NCBI GenBank assembly: GCA_026709225.1
Contig: JAPOTJ010000013.1
Span: 1-36,685, forward strand
Source of the DNA: Gammaproteobacteria bacterium
GTDB lineage: Bacteria > Pseudomonadota > Gammaproteobacteria > Pseudomonadales > Azotimanducaceae
Reading direction: 5' to 3'
DNA: 36,685 bases
Part shown: positions 1 through 8,074 of the stretch, in pieces
Position numbering within the stretch: the stretch's first letter is position 1
Layout of the letters: each line of letters opens with the position of its first letter
The notes under the pieces: generated by a model
The model's input: the letters and a program-made list of their open reading frames with translations, nothing else
Told to the model about the DNA's origin: nothing
Databases searched by the model: none
Position numbers and translations under genes: made by a program

Positions 1-57
1 CACAGCCCTTCTCCTGCGCGCTGAATCCACACTTATTTATGGGACAGGACACTAGGA
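1..57. repeat. IS-like terminal repeat, left copy
   Basis: Positions 27-57 are a perfect 31-bp inverted match to 36519-36549 at the other end of the window. Positions 1-21 match 36658-36678 in inverted orientation. The two copies therefore face outward and share an end, as expected for two copies of one multicopy element whose bodies lie outside the window. No transposase is visible here. The family is unknown. The CTAG at the boundary would fit TA-targeting elements such as IS630, but that is a guess. Confidence 0.75.
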
Positions 58-62
58 GCCTG

Positions 63-869
63 CTACAAAGGCAGGTCAAGCGCAATTTCCGGGTCTACCC
101 GCACACCGCCTATTGACAGCGTCCAATGGACATGCGGCCCGGTGACGCGGCCGGTGGCGCCGACTCGCCCCACGAGGTCGCCTTGCTCAACCTGCTGCCC
201 TTCTTCGGCGACCACTTCGCTCATATGACAGAGCATCGAGACGATGCCAGCGCCGTGATCAATCATGACAAGTTTGCCGTTGAAGAAAAAATCACCGGTC
301 AACGCGACTGTGCCAGCGGCTGGGGCGATGATGGATGTGCCGGTCGGCGCGGCGATGTCAAGGCCAGAATGCGCGCCGCGCGGCTGGTCGTTGAAAAAGC
401 GGCGAACGCCGAATTTGCCCGAGTATCGGCCGTGCGTCGGCTGCACCATAGGAAAGGGCAGGGCGGACAACTCACTGAACGACGAATAGACCTTCTTTTG
501 CAATGCGGCTTCGCGTGCGTAGCGCTCAAGATCTTCGGAATTGGGCTCGACATGACGCTGATTGGCAATTTGCAGGCGCTCTTCAGCAAAGGTGCGCGCC
601 TGCACGTCCACGCTGTGCATCATGCGACTACCATCGGCGAAATCGAGTGTGATGCGCGTCTCTCCGGGCTGTGAATCCATATGCACGGGCACGATCACGG
701 CCCCTGAGTCCGTCACGGGTAGTCGCAAGTCATCGAGATTCGCAGCGACTAGATCCGTGCGACCAGTTTCGATGAGCGCGAGTCCGCCTTGGGGAACGGT
801 CTCGGCGACCACGCCGAGGCTGGCAGATAGCGAGAGCATGGCGGCGAGCCAACTGCTGTGTGTTTTCAT
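63..869 (-). CDS. M23 family peptidoglycan endopeptidase
   Basis: A secreted zinc metallopeptidase predicted to cut peptide cross-links of murein in the periplasm. The protein has 268 residues. Residues 1-22 form a signal peptide, followed by a beta-rich N-terminal region (about 25-95) and a short helical linker (about 97-130). The C-terminal LytM/M23 domain (about 145-262) has intact zinc ligands: H167 and D171 in GAHSGLDIAAP, and H248 in GPHVHW, with H215 and H246 as likely catalytic histidines. The active metal site argues for an enzyme rather than an EnvC/NlpD-type activator. The gene overlaps the upstream xseA stop by 4 bp (ATGA), so translation is probably coupled. Its stop lies 5 bp from the left-end repeat. 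The family call is firm. The exact bond cleaved is not known. Confidence 0.9.
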   Translation of the reverse strand: MKTHSSWLAAMLSLSASLGVVAETVPQGGLALIETGRTDLVAANLDDLRLPVTDSGAVIVPVHMDSQPGETRITLDFADGSRMMHSVDVQARTFAEERLQIANQRHVEPNSEDLERYAREAALQKKVYSSFSELSALPFPMVQPTHGRYSGKFGVRRFFNDQPRGAHSGLDIAAPTGTSIIAPAAGTVALTGDFFFNGKLVMIDHGAGIVSMLCHMSEVVAEEGQQVEQGDLVGRVGATGRVTGPHVHWTLSIGGVRVDPEIALDLPL

Positions 870-2272
870 AAGCTGTCCTTGTGTATCGTTTGAACGGTGA
901 CGGCAATCCGGCCGTCGGCGAGATGCGCGAGCAGGCGATCACCAGCCCGTGTTTGGTGCGCAGCGGTAATCGGCTTGCCATAGGCGCCATTGACGCGCTC
1001 GCCACTGGTGGGCTTGGCAATGATCGCATAGCCGCGCGCAAGCGTCGCCCTTGGGCTCACAGCTTCGAGTTGGAGCGACGCGGCCCGAAGCGTTTTTTCG
1101 AGATCGGTGCGGCGTTGCGACCACGCTTGATGAAGTCGCTCGCGAACATCGGAGAGCCTTGTCCGATATGCCGAAACAATGCCTTCAAGATCAAGCCGAT
1201 GCAAGCGCGCAGCAACCTCGCGCGCATGCGCTCGTCGTGCGGCGTCAACATTCGCGTAGGCGCGATGCAGCCGCTCGGCATAGTCGTCCAATCGCTGCAA
1301 GGACTGATCGACGATGCGTTGCGGGTTGCGCGCCGCAAGTCGCTCGCGCCATTGCCAAAATCGGTCTTCACTCAGATGACGAAGTGTCGCATTAAGACGC
1401 ACGCCAAGTGCATTCCGCAAGCTCTGCACCTTCGTGTGCACTTCAGCATAGTCGGGTGTTGCCAATGCGGCGCCTGCCGTCGGCGTTGCCGCACGCGCAT
1501 CAGCGACGAGATCGGCGATGCTCGTGTCAGTTTCATGCCCAATGCCTGTAATCACCGGCACGTTGCAGTTCGCGATGGCGCGCGCAACGGGTTCGAGGTT
1601 GAACGCCCACAGGTCTTCGATTGAGCCGCCGCCGCGAGCGAGCAGCACGAGGTCTGGGTGCGGACCGTCGAGATGAGCTGGCCAGTTGGCAATGCGGTCA
1701 AATGCGCGCGCGATCTCGCGGTGCGCGTTCGCGCCTTGCACCGCGGCAGGCAAGAGCGTGCAGCGACACAACGCGCGGCGGGTTGCAAGTGTCTTCGCGA
1801 TGTCGCGCAGCGCGGCGCCCGCGGGCGACGTAATGATCGCGAGGTGTTGCGCGAATTTTGGAAGAGGGCGCTTGCGAGACTGGTCGGTGAGACCTTCCTT
1901 CTTGAGTTTTTCGCGCAGTGCGGCGACGGCTGCGAGTAGCTCACCTGTGCCAGCGAGCTGCATTTCACGGGCAATTGCCTGATAGGTGCCGCGCTGCTCA
2001 TAAATGCTCACCCGGCAGCGCAGGCGCACAAGGGCGCCGTCTGACGGCGCAAACCGAACGCGCGTGTTGTCGCCGCGAAACATGACGCAGCGAATCTCCG
2101 CATCGTCGTCCTTCAAAGAAAAATACCAGTGACCGGAATGATAGGCCTTGAAACCTGACACCTCGCCCTGCATCCAAATGTCCGCGAATGCGTCTTCAAG
2201 TAGGGAACGCGCTAGCCCATTGACCTCTGAAACCGAGTAGACGGTATGATTCTGTCCTTGCAATTGCATCAA
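866..2272 (-). CDS. xseA: Exodeoxyribonuclease VII large subunit
   Basis: Catalytic subunit of exonuclease VII, which degrades single-stranded DNA from both ends together with XseB in DNA repair. The 468 residues match the family length. The N-terminal OB-fold (about 8-105, starting VYSVSEVNGLARSLL) is followed by the catalytic core, with LLARGGGSIEDLWAFN at about 210-225 and ITGIGHETDTSIADLVAD at about 241-258, both family signatures. A long helical, Arg-rich region (about 280-400) follows. The ATG at 2272 fits the E. coli start. It is divergent from the SDR at 2307 with only 34 bp between starts, so both promoters must lie within that gap or in coding sequence. xseB is not in this window. 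Confidence 0.96.
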   Translation of the reverse strand: MMQLQGQNHTVYSVSEVNGLARSLLEDAFADIWMQGEVSGFKAYHSGHWYFSLKDDDAEIRCVMFRGDNTRVRFAPSDGALVRLRCRVSIYEQRGTYQAIAREMQLAGTGELLAAVAALREKLKKEGLTDQSRKRPLPKFAQHLAIITSPAGAALRDIAKTLATRRALCRCTLLPAAVQGANAHREIARAFDRIANWPAHLDGPHPDLVLLARGGGSIEDLWAFNLEPVARAIANCNVPVITGIGHETDTSIADLVADARAATPTAGAALATPDYAEVHTKVQSLRNALGVRLNATLRHLSEDRFWQWRERLAARNPQRIVDQSLQRLDDYAERLHRAYANVDAARRAHAREVAARLHRLDLEGIVSAYRTRLSDVRERLHQAWSQRRTDLEKTLRAASLQLEAVSPRATLARGYAIIAKPTSGERVNGAYGKPITAAHQTRAGDRLLAHLADGRIAVTVQTIHKDSL

Positions 2273-2306
2273 ATTATTCTACGCCAGCCAATCGGAGGAA
2301 GAAATC

Positions 2307-2981
2307 ATGTCGGGAAGAGTAGTGCTCATCACCGGCGCGGCAGGCGCACTTGGCCGAGCCGTTGCCGAGCGGTTCGCGTCCGAGGGCGATCGGCTCGCGC
2401 TGCTTGATCAGGTGCCGATGAATTTGGAGGCAGCCTATCAGGGGCAGTGCGATCTTGGAAATAGCGCCGAAACCGAGGCGCATGCAGCACGCATTGTGAG
2501 TCAGCTTGGTCGCATTGACATACTGCTCAATATTGCAGGCGGCTTTGAAATGGGGGAACCCGTCCACGCCACTAGCGAAAAGACATGGAGGTTCATGTTC
2601 GAGGTGAATCTCTGGACGCTGGTGCGTATGCTCGAAGCAGTGGTGCCAATCATGCGTGAACAAGGTGAGGGCAGAATTGTCAACATGGGAGCGCGGGCGG
2701 CGCTTCGTGGCAGCGCCCTGATGGGCGCGTATGCCGCATCGAAGAGCGCGGTCATTCGCCTCACAGAGAGCCTTTCGGACGAGCTCAAAGAGAGCGGCGT
2801 GCAGGTCAACTGCATCCTGCCGAGTGTGATCGATACGCCTCGCAACCGAAGCGATATGCCGGATGCGGATTTCAGCCGTTGGGTGCAGCCGCAGCGCATC
2901 GCGGAGGTCATGGCGTTCCTCGTGTCCGATGGCGGAGCCGATATCCATGGCGCATCGATTCCAGTGGAATCGCTTTCATAG
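2307..2981 (+). CDS. Short-chain dehydrogenase/reductase (SDR)
   Basis: A NAD(P)-dependent classical SDR of 224 residues, a little short for the family. The Rossmann glycine motif TGAAGALGRA is at about residues 9-18, the NIAGG motif in the middle corresponds to the usual NAG, and the catalytic YAASK is present at about 146-150. A strong ribosome site (GGAGGAAG) sits just before the ATG. The substrate cannot be read from sequence. The gene is followed after about 75 bp by the HtrA protease on the same strand and may be cotranscribed with it. Confidence 0.88.
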   Translation: MSGRVVLITGAAGALGRAVAERFASEGDRLALLDQVPMNLEAAYQGQCDLGNSAETEAHAARIVSQLGRIDILLNIAGGFEMGEPVHATSEKTWRFMFEVNLWTLVRMLEAVVPIMREQGEGRIVNMGARAALRGSALMGAYAASKSAVIRLTESLSDELKESGVQVNCILPSVIDTPRNRSDMPDADFSRWVQPQRIAEVMAFLVSDGGADIHGASIPVESLS

Positions 2982-3055
2982 GTGCCCGGTCGGCGCGCGA
3001 CAGTCGAATTGTCAAGGTGCGTACAATTGACCTTTTTACGAATCGAGACTTGGAC

Positions 3056-4468
3056 GTGATTCCCATCCCCTTGCGGCAGATGGTCGGTGCCGCGCCGACG
3101 ACTTTTATTATTGCGATCTTTTTGCTTGCACTGGCACCTGCGCAAGCCAAGCTACCGGACTTCGCTGATTTAGTGGAAGACAACGTCGACTCGGTCGTGC
3201 ATATCACCGTGATCAGCGAAGGCGAAGGCATGCTCGGCGGTCTTCGCAGAGCGCTTCCCGAAGAGTGGTTTGATCGACGCATCTTTCCATGGCCTGAGGA
3301 CGAGCCAAGGCGCAGACAAGGGCAGGGATCCGGATTTATCATCTCTGCCGATGGCTATGTGTTAACGAACAACCATGTTGTCGCCTCAGGTGGCGACATC
3401 ACCGTACGAATGCATGACCGGCGCGAATTCAAGGCCGAACTCGTGGGGGCGGACGCACGCAGCGATGTCGCCCTGCTCAAAGTCGAAGCAGACGACCTGC
3501 CAGCGGCCAAGCTTGGGGATTCCGATGAGCTGCGCGTCGGCGAATGGGTGTTCGCGATCGGCTCGCCATTTAATTTCGAATACAGCGTTACGGCCGGGAT
3601 CGTATCCGCGCTCGGACGCAGCTCGCTTGGTTCAGGCGCCAATAGCTTCGTGCCCTTTATTCAATCTGATGTGGCGATCAATCCCGGCAATTCCGGCGGG
3701 CCGCTGTTCGACCTTGACGGGCGTGTCGTTGGCATCAACTCGCAAATATTCTCGCGCTCCGGAGGCTTTCAGGGTATCTCCCTCTCCATCCCGATCGATG
3801 CCGCCATGGAAGTCGTTGAGATGCTCAAGGCCGATGGCAGCGTTTCGCGCGGATTCCTCGGTGTGCGCCTGGATAGCGGACCGTCCTTTGAGGTTGCGAA
3901 GAGCCTCGGGCTTGACCGCCCCATGGGAGCGCTGATCACCGAAGTCCTTGCGGATACGCCCGCCGAAGAAGCCGGTCTCAAGTCGGGTGATGTCATCCTC
4001 TCGGTCGATGGCGAAGACGTGGACTTGTCGAGTGATCTGCCTTTCATGATCGGCAGGCGCAAGAGCGGGGAGAATATTGATCTCAAAGTATGGCGTGACC
4101 GGCGCGAGATTGACGTTGAAGTCACTCTGGCGCTGCTGCCCGACGATGAGGGACAATCGGATGCCGATGACAGCGAAGGTAGCGAGCTGAAGCCAGGTGC
4201 GCTCGGCCTCGGCGTGACGAGCGTACCCCACGAGCTCGTCGAGCGTCTTGACGTTGATGGCGGCGTGCTCGTTCGATCCTCAGCAGGGCTTGCCCGCTCC
4301 GCAGACATCGTGCCGGGCGACATCATCTTGCAGGTGCAAGGCCAAGCTATTGATGGGCTTGACGATTTTTCATCCGCCGTTGAGAACCTAGAAGCGGGCG
4401 AGCACGCAAGCTTCCTTATTCTTCGCGGCAATTTCCGCACCTACCGGGCGATACGGGTGCCGGATTGA
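3056..4468 (+). CDS. Periplasmic HtrA/Do-family serine protease
   Basis: A periplasmic trypsin-like quality-control protease of the DegP/DegQ/MucD type. Counted from a GTG start at 3056, the catalytic triad is intact: H107 in LTNNHVV, D137 in RSDVALLKV and S213 in [10 protein letters not shown]. Two PDZ domains follow at about residues 265-355 and 385-465. The GTG start gives a signal peptide with an Arg ahead of the hydrophobic stretch. ATG at 3080 and TTG at 3050 are alternatives, and none has a strong ribosome site. The frame stays open back to 2879 inside the SDR, but that region is not protease-like. The linker between the two PDZ domains is acidic. The stop overlaps the lepA TTG start (TTGA), the usual mucD-lepA pairing. 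Confidence 0.92.
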   Translation: MIPIPLRQMVGAAPTTFIIAIFLLALAPAQAKLPDFADLVEDNVDSVVHITVISEGEGMLGGLRRALPEEWFDRRIFPWPEDEPRRRQGQGSGFIISADGYVLTNNHVVASGGDITVRMHDRREFKAELVGADARSDVALLKVEADDLPAAKLGDSDELRVGEWVFAIGSPFNFEYSVTAGIVSALGRSSLGSGANSFVPFIQSDVAINPGNSGGPLFDLDGRVVGINSQIFSRSGGFQGISLSIPIDAAMEVVEMLKADGSVSRGFLGVRLDSGPSFEVAKSLGLDRPMGALITEVLADTPAEEAGLKSGDVILSVDGEDVDLSSDLPFMIGRRKSGENIDLKVWRDRREIDVEVTLALLPDDEGQSDADDSEGSELKPGALGLGVTSVPHELVERLDVDGGVLVRSSAGLARSADIVPGDIILQVQGQAIDGLDDFSSAVENLEAGEHASFLILRGNFRTYRAIRVPD

Positions 4469-6267
4469 CACCGCTTGAGCAGATTCGCAATTTCTCAATT
4501 ATTGCGCATATCGATCATGGCAAGTCAACGCTCGCCGACCGGCTGATTGAACGCTGCGGGGCGCTTGATTCTCGCGAGATGTCGACGCGTGTGCTCGACT
4601 CCATGGAGCTTGAGCGCGAGCGCGGCATCACCATCAAGTCGCAGAGCGTGACTTTGAACTACGTCAGCAGAGACGGCAGCGAATATCAGCTAAATCTGAT
4701 CGATACCCCTGGCCATGTCGATTTTCATTACGAAGTCTCGAGGTCGCTGTCGGCGTGCGAAGGGGCGCTCTTGCTTGTCGATGCCGCGCAGGGTGTCGAA
4801 GCGCAGTCGGTGGCGAATTGCCTTGCGGCGATCGAGCAGGATGTTGAAGTCCTGCCGGTGCTCAATAAAATTGACCTGCCGCAAGCAGAGCCAGCGCGAG
4901 TGGCGCGGGAAATCGAGGACCTCGTTGGCCTCGACGCATCCGACGTGCTCTGTGTCAGCGCCAAAACCGGCGAAGGCGTTGACGCCTTGCTTGAGCGGTT
5001 GGTCGCATCTGTGCCTCCGCCGGAAGGCAGTTTTGACGGACACTTGCGTGCGCTCATCATTGATTCGTGGTTCGATCAGTATCTTGGCATTATTTCGCTT
5101 GTGAGAATCGTGTGCGGCGCCGTTCGCAGTGGTGACAAGGTTCTCGTATCGTCGCTCGGCCGCATTTACGAAGTGACCGAAGTGGGCGGCTTTGCGCCGG
5201 GGCGCGTCGCGCGTGATGTGCTGTGCGTTGGCGAAGTCGGCTATATCGTGGCTGGCATCAAGGATGTCAACGGCGCGCCAGTGGGCGACACGCTCTTAAG
5301 TCCGCTCGACCCGAATCCGGAACCCCTGCCGGGCTTTCGGCGCGTGCAGCCGCTCGTCTACGCCGGCCTCTTTCCCATTGATTCTGATGATTTCGAGCAA
5401 TTTCGCACCGCGCTCGAACGCCTGTGCCTCAACGATGCCGCGCTCTTCTACGAGCCGGAGACATCGGAAGCCCTTGGCTTTGGATTTCGCTGCGGATTCC
5501 TCGGCACACTGCACATGGAAGTCGTGCAAGAACGCCTGGAGCGTGAATACGGACTGAGCCTCATCAGTTCAGCGCCGACCGTGCTCTATGAGGTACTGCT
5601 CACTTCGGGCGAAGCTGTGCACATCCAGAACCCTTCCGAACTTCCCGACCTAGGGCGCGTCAAGGAGATTCGCGAGCCGGTTGCAGAGGTCACTATTCTG
5701 ACGACCAAGGATACCGTCGGCAAGGTGATGAATCTCTGTGTGGAACGGCGAGGCGTATCAGTGTCGCTCGACATCAGTGGAACGCAAGCGTCCCTTGTGT
5801 GGCGCGTGCCGATGAGCGAAGTCGTGCTCGACTTCCATGATCGCCTGAAGTCCGTCACGCGCGGTTACGGATCGATGGACTACACGATGACCGGCTTCGA
5901 GAAAGAAGATCTGGTTCGCCTCGATGTGCTCGTCAATGGCGCCGTTGTCGATGCGCTCGCAATGATCGTGCATCGAGGCGTATCGCGCAGCAGGGGCCTT
6001 GAGCTGCTTGGCCGCCTCAAGAAGCTCATCCCAAGGCAGATGTTCGATGTCGCGTTGCAGGCGGCGATCGGCGGCCAGATCATCGCTCGCGAGACAGTCA
6101 AAGCCTTGCGCAAGAATGTCACTGCCAAGTGCTATGGGGGCGATGTCACGCGCAAGAAGAAGCTTTTGAAGAAGCAGAAGGAAGGCAAGAAGCGCATGAA
6201 GCGATTAGGCTCGGTCGAGATCCCTCAGGAAGCCTTTCTTGCCGCGCTCGCACGCGACGATTCGTAA
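4465..6267 (+). CDS. lepA: Elongation factor 4 (LepA GTPase)
   Basis: Ribosome-associated GTPase that acts on stalled or mistranslocated ribosomes. The 600 residues match the family exactly. The G1 loop AHIDHGKST lies at about 14-22, with DTPGHVDF (G3) and NKIDLP (G4) intact. The LepA-specific C-terminal domain is complete, including the Lys-rich [18 protein letters not shown] segment and the ending [10 protein letters not shown]. The start is TTG, overlapping the upstream protease stop by 4 bp. The encoded start aligns with the usual LepA N-terminus ([16 protein letters not shown]). The lepB-rnc-era run that commonly follows lepA in gammaproteobacteria is absent here. Confidence 0.97.
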   Translation: MTPLEQIRNFSIIAHIDHGKSTLADRLIERCGALDSREMSTRVLDSMELERERGITIKSQSVTLNYVSRDGSEYQLNLIDTPGHVDFHYEVSRSLSACEGALLLVDAAQGVEAQSVANCLAAIEQDVEVLPVLNKIDLPQAEPARVAREIEDLVGLDASDVLCVSAKTGEGVDALLERLVASVPPPEGSFDGHLRALIIDSWFDQYLGIISLVRIVCGAVRSGDKVLVSSLGRIYEVTEVGGFAPGRVARDVLCVGEVGYIVAGIKDVNGAPVGDTLLSPLDPNPEPLPGFRRVQPLVYAGLFPIDSDDFEQFRTALERLCLNDAALFYEPETSEALGFGFRCGFLGTLHMEVVQERLEREYGLSLISSAPTVLYEVLLTSGEAVHIQNPSELPDLGRVKEIREPVAEVTILTTKDTVGKVMNLCVERRGVSVSLDISGTQASLVWRVPMSEVVLDFHDRLKSVTRGYGSMDYTMTGFEKEDLVRLDVLVNGAVVDALAMIVHRGVSRSRGLELLGRLKKLIPRQMFDVALQAAIGGQIIARETVKALRKNVTAKCYGGDVTRKKKLLKKQKEGKKRMKRLGSVEIPQEAFLAALARDDS

Positions 6268-6285
6268 GCATTGTATTGCGCTTGG

Positions 6286-6313
6286 CCGCGTGTCACGGAA
6301 GTGACACCCGCGG
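6286..6313. other. Bulged stem-loop after lepA
   Basis: Downstream of lepA, arms CCGCG-TGTCAC and GTGACA-CC-CGCGG can pair around a GGAA loop, with a 2-nt bulge. No T-tract follows, so it is not a convincing intrinsic terminator. The TGTCAC and GTGACA arms also belong to the 11-bp phased array that begins at 6291, so the dyad may simply be a pair of regulator half-sites. Confidence 0.4.
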
Positions 6314-6351
6314 TTCACAAAACTGCTACTGAACCTTCACGGCTCTGAAAT
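6291..6351 (+). promoter_or_regulatory. 11-bp phased half-site array (PhoB/OmpR-type)
   Basis: Successive 6-mers spaced exactly 11 bp apart read TGTCAC (6291), TGACAC (6302), GTTCAC (6313), TGCTAC (6324), CTTCAC (6335) and TGAAAT (6346). The first five share AC at the last two positions and mostly CAC. PhoB-family winged-helix regulators bind direct repeats with an 11-bp period (E. coli half-site CTGTCAY). A weak -10-like TAGAGT lies at 6362-6367, before the lipoprotein ATG at 6405. The identity of the regulator is inferred. A comparable array lies at 11206-11271. Confidence 0.5.
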
Positions 6352-6404
6352 TAAGTGTCTTTAGAGTAGTCGCTACGCTCTTCTCGACTTTTGGAGACCT
6401 TCAT

Positions 6405-8063
6405 ATGGTTTCGCTTTGCCTTCTTCCAAGGTTCGGACTTCTTGCCGTGATGATCGGTGTTCTGGCCGCGTGCGGAGGTGGTGACATCAACATTTCACCA
6501 TCCACCGCCGACAACTCAGTTGACAACTCATCGGTGACCACGAACACCGCGACTCCGGACCCCGTGGACGCGGATGCCGTCTGTGCGTCGCGCCTGCTTG
6601 AGTCAGGCCAAGAGGTACGCGGCGACTTTCGCGGCAACAACTGCTACTACTCGCGCTCGTTTGCGAGCGCCGGCACCAATATCAAGTCGGACATCCTGTT
6701 CTCGCCCCTGGACAATGGCGGCGCGCACATTTTTGAAGGCAGCCTCTTTATTGGCGAGAATTGCTCCGACGACCAGTGCCTTGCCGAAAAGGGACTGCGC
6801 AGAGGTGGCGACGGTCCTACCTTGACCATTGAAGCTGGCACCACGCTCGCTTGGCAGTCGAACAAGTCTTTCTTGATTATCAATCGTGGCTCGCTTATTT
6901 TGGCGCGCGGCGCTGAAGATGCGCCGATCACACTGACCTCCGAATCGGATGTGGACGGCACGCTGACTGGCGACAACTTCAACGCTGTGCAGCAATGGGG
7001 TGGCGTTGTCGTCAATGGCTTCGCGATTACCAACAAGTGCGACTACGAGGGCGCAAGCCGCGGTTCCTTGACGACTTCGGATTGCCATGTGTCTGCCGAA
7101 GGCGCGGCAGGACTCGACGAGTCGCATTACGGCGGTGATAACGACGATGACAGCTCGGGCGTGCTTCAGTATGTCCGCGTCAAGCATACCGGCGCAGAAG
7201 TGGCCAATGGCGACGAGCTCAACGGCATTTCCTTCGGCGGTGTCGGCAGCGGCACGGTGGTCGAGAACCTGCAGGTCTATTCAACCTATGACGACGGCAT
7301 CGAAATGTTTGGCGGCTCTTTCGACATACGCAATTTCCTTGGCATGTATGTGCGTGATGATTCGATTGATATCGACGAGGGCTACAACGGCACCATCACC
7401 AATGCCTTGGTGATTCAGGCGGAAGACATCGGCAATCACTGCATTGAGTCAGACGGACTTGGCTCATACAGCAGCCTGACTGATGAGGTGCGCCAAGCCA
7501 AGATCAGCCAAGGCATCAACAGTGCGCCGACGATCGAAAACCTGACGTGCATCGTGTCGCCTTCCGCAGGGCAGGGCAACTTCGACCCCGGTGCGGGCTG
7601 GCGGCTTCGCGAAGGCATTCACCCCACCATTACCAATGCCATGGTGGTGAGCGCCAAAGGCGTCGATAGTGACGACAACAACTACTGTGTGCGTGTGGAC
7701 CATTTCGGCGTCACGGAGCCGACCTTAAATGGCATCGTATTCGCTTGCCAAGACAAGGTTCGCAGCGTGACCGAAGCTGACCTTGTCGGCTTGGGGGCGA
7801 GCGTGACCTTTGCCAACATTACGGGTGTGACAGACCCGAGCGCCAACGCCGATAGCGATCTGCAGCTCCTGGAAGGCATGCCTCAGATCTATTCGCTGCC
7901 CTATGCGTCCATGCAAATCAATGGCGCGAACCTGCCGACCGGATATAGCGGTGGCAACATTGGCGGGGTGACGCAAGGCGCCGGTGCCGACTGGACGCAA
8001 AATTGGACATTCGGCCTGCATGAATCCAACGAGCCCGACGGTCAGCATTGGTTCGAACAGTAG
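6405..8063 (+). CDS. Surface or secreted beta-helix lipoprotein
   Basis: A 552-residue lipoprotein. The signal ends in a lipobox LAAC with lipidated C23, and Gly follows, so outer-membrane sorting is expected. A Ser/Thr/Asp-rich linker runs to about residue 50. The remainder has repeating strand-turn units rich in Gly, Asp and Asn, for example STYDDGIEMFGG, NFLGMYVRDDSIDIDEGY and GTITNALVIQ, typical of a right-handed parallel beta-helix with possible Ca2+-binding turns. Several Cys pairs (GENCSDDQC, NKCDYE...SDC) could form disulfides. A ribosome site (TTGGAG) precedes the ATG. Only 11 bp separate it from the TonB-dependent receptor, so the two probably act together, perhaps in binding a ligand at the surface. 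I do not recognise a named function. Confidence 0.8.
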   Translation: MVSLCLLPRFGLLAVMIGVLAACGGGDINISPSTADNSVDNSSVTTNTATPDPVDADAVCASRLLESGQEVRGDFRGNNCYYSRSFASAGTNIKSDILFSPLDNGGAHIFEGSLFIGENCSDDQCLAEKGLRRGGDGPTLTIEAGTTLAWQSNKSFLIINRGSLILARGAEDAPITLTSESDVDGTLTGDNFNAVQQWGGVVVNGFAITNKCDYEGASRGSLTTSDCHVSAEGAAGLDESHYGGDNDDDSSGVLQYVRVKHTGAEVANGDELNGISFGGVGSGTVVENLQVYSTYDDGIEMFGGSFDIRNFLGMYVRDDSIDIDEGYNGTITNALVIQAEDIGNHCIESDGLGSYSSLTDEVRQAKISQGINSAPTIENLTCIVSPSAGQGNFDPGAGWRLREGIHPTITNAMVVSAKGVDSDDNNYCVRVDHFGVTEPTLNGIVFACQDKVRSVTEADLVGLGASVTFANITGVTDPSANADSDLQLLEGMPQIYSLPYASMQINGANLPTGYSGGNIGGVTQGAGADWTQNWTFGLHESNEPDGQHWFEQ

Positions 8064-8074
8064 GCGAGCCACGT

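Noticed and set aside
2879-3055. N-terminal extension of the HtrA protease into the SDR gene
   Set aside because: The extra residues are out-of-frame SDR coding sequence, and the signal peptide begins only after 3050.
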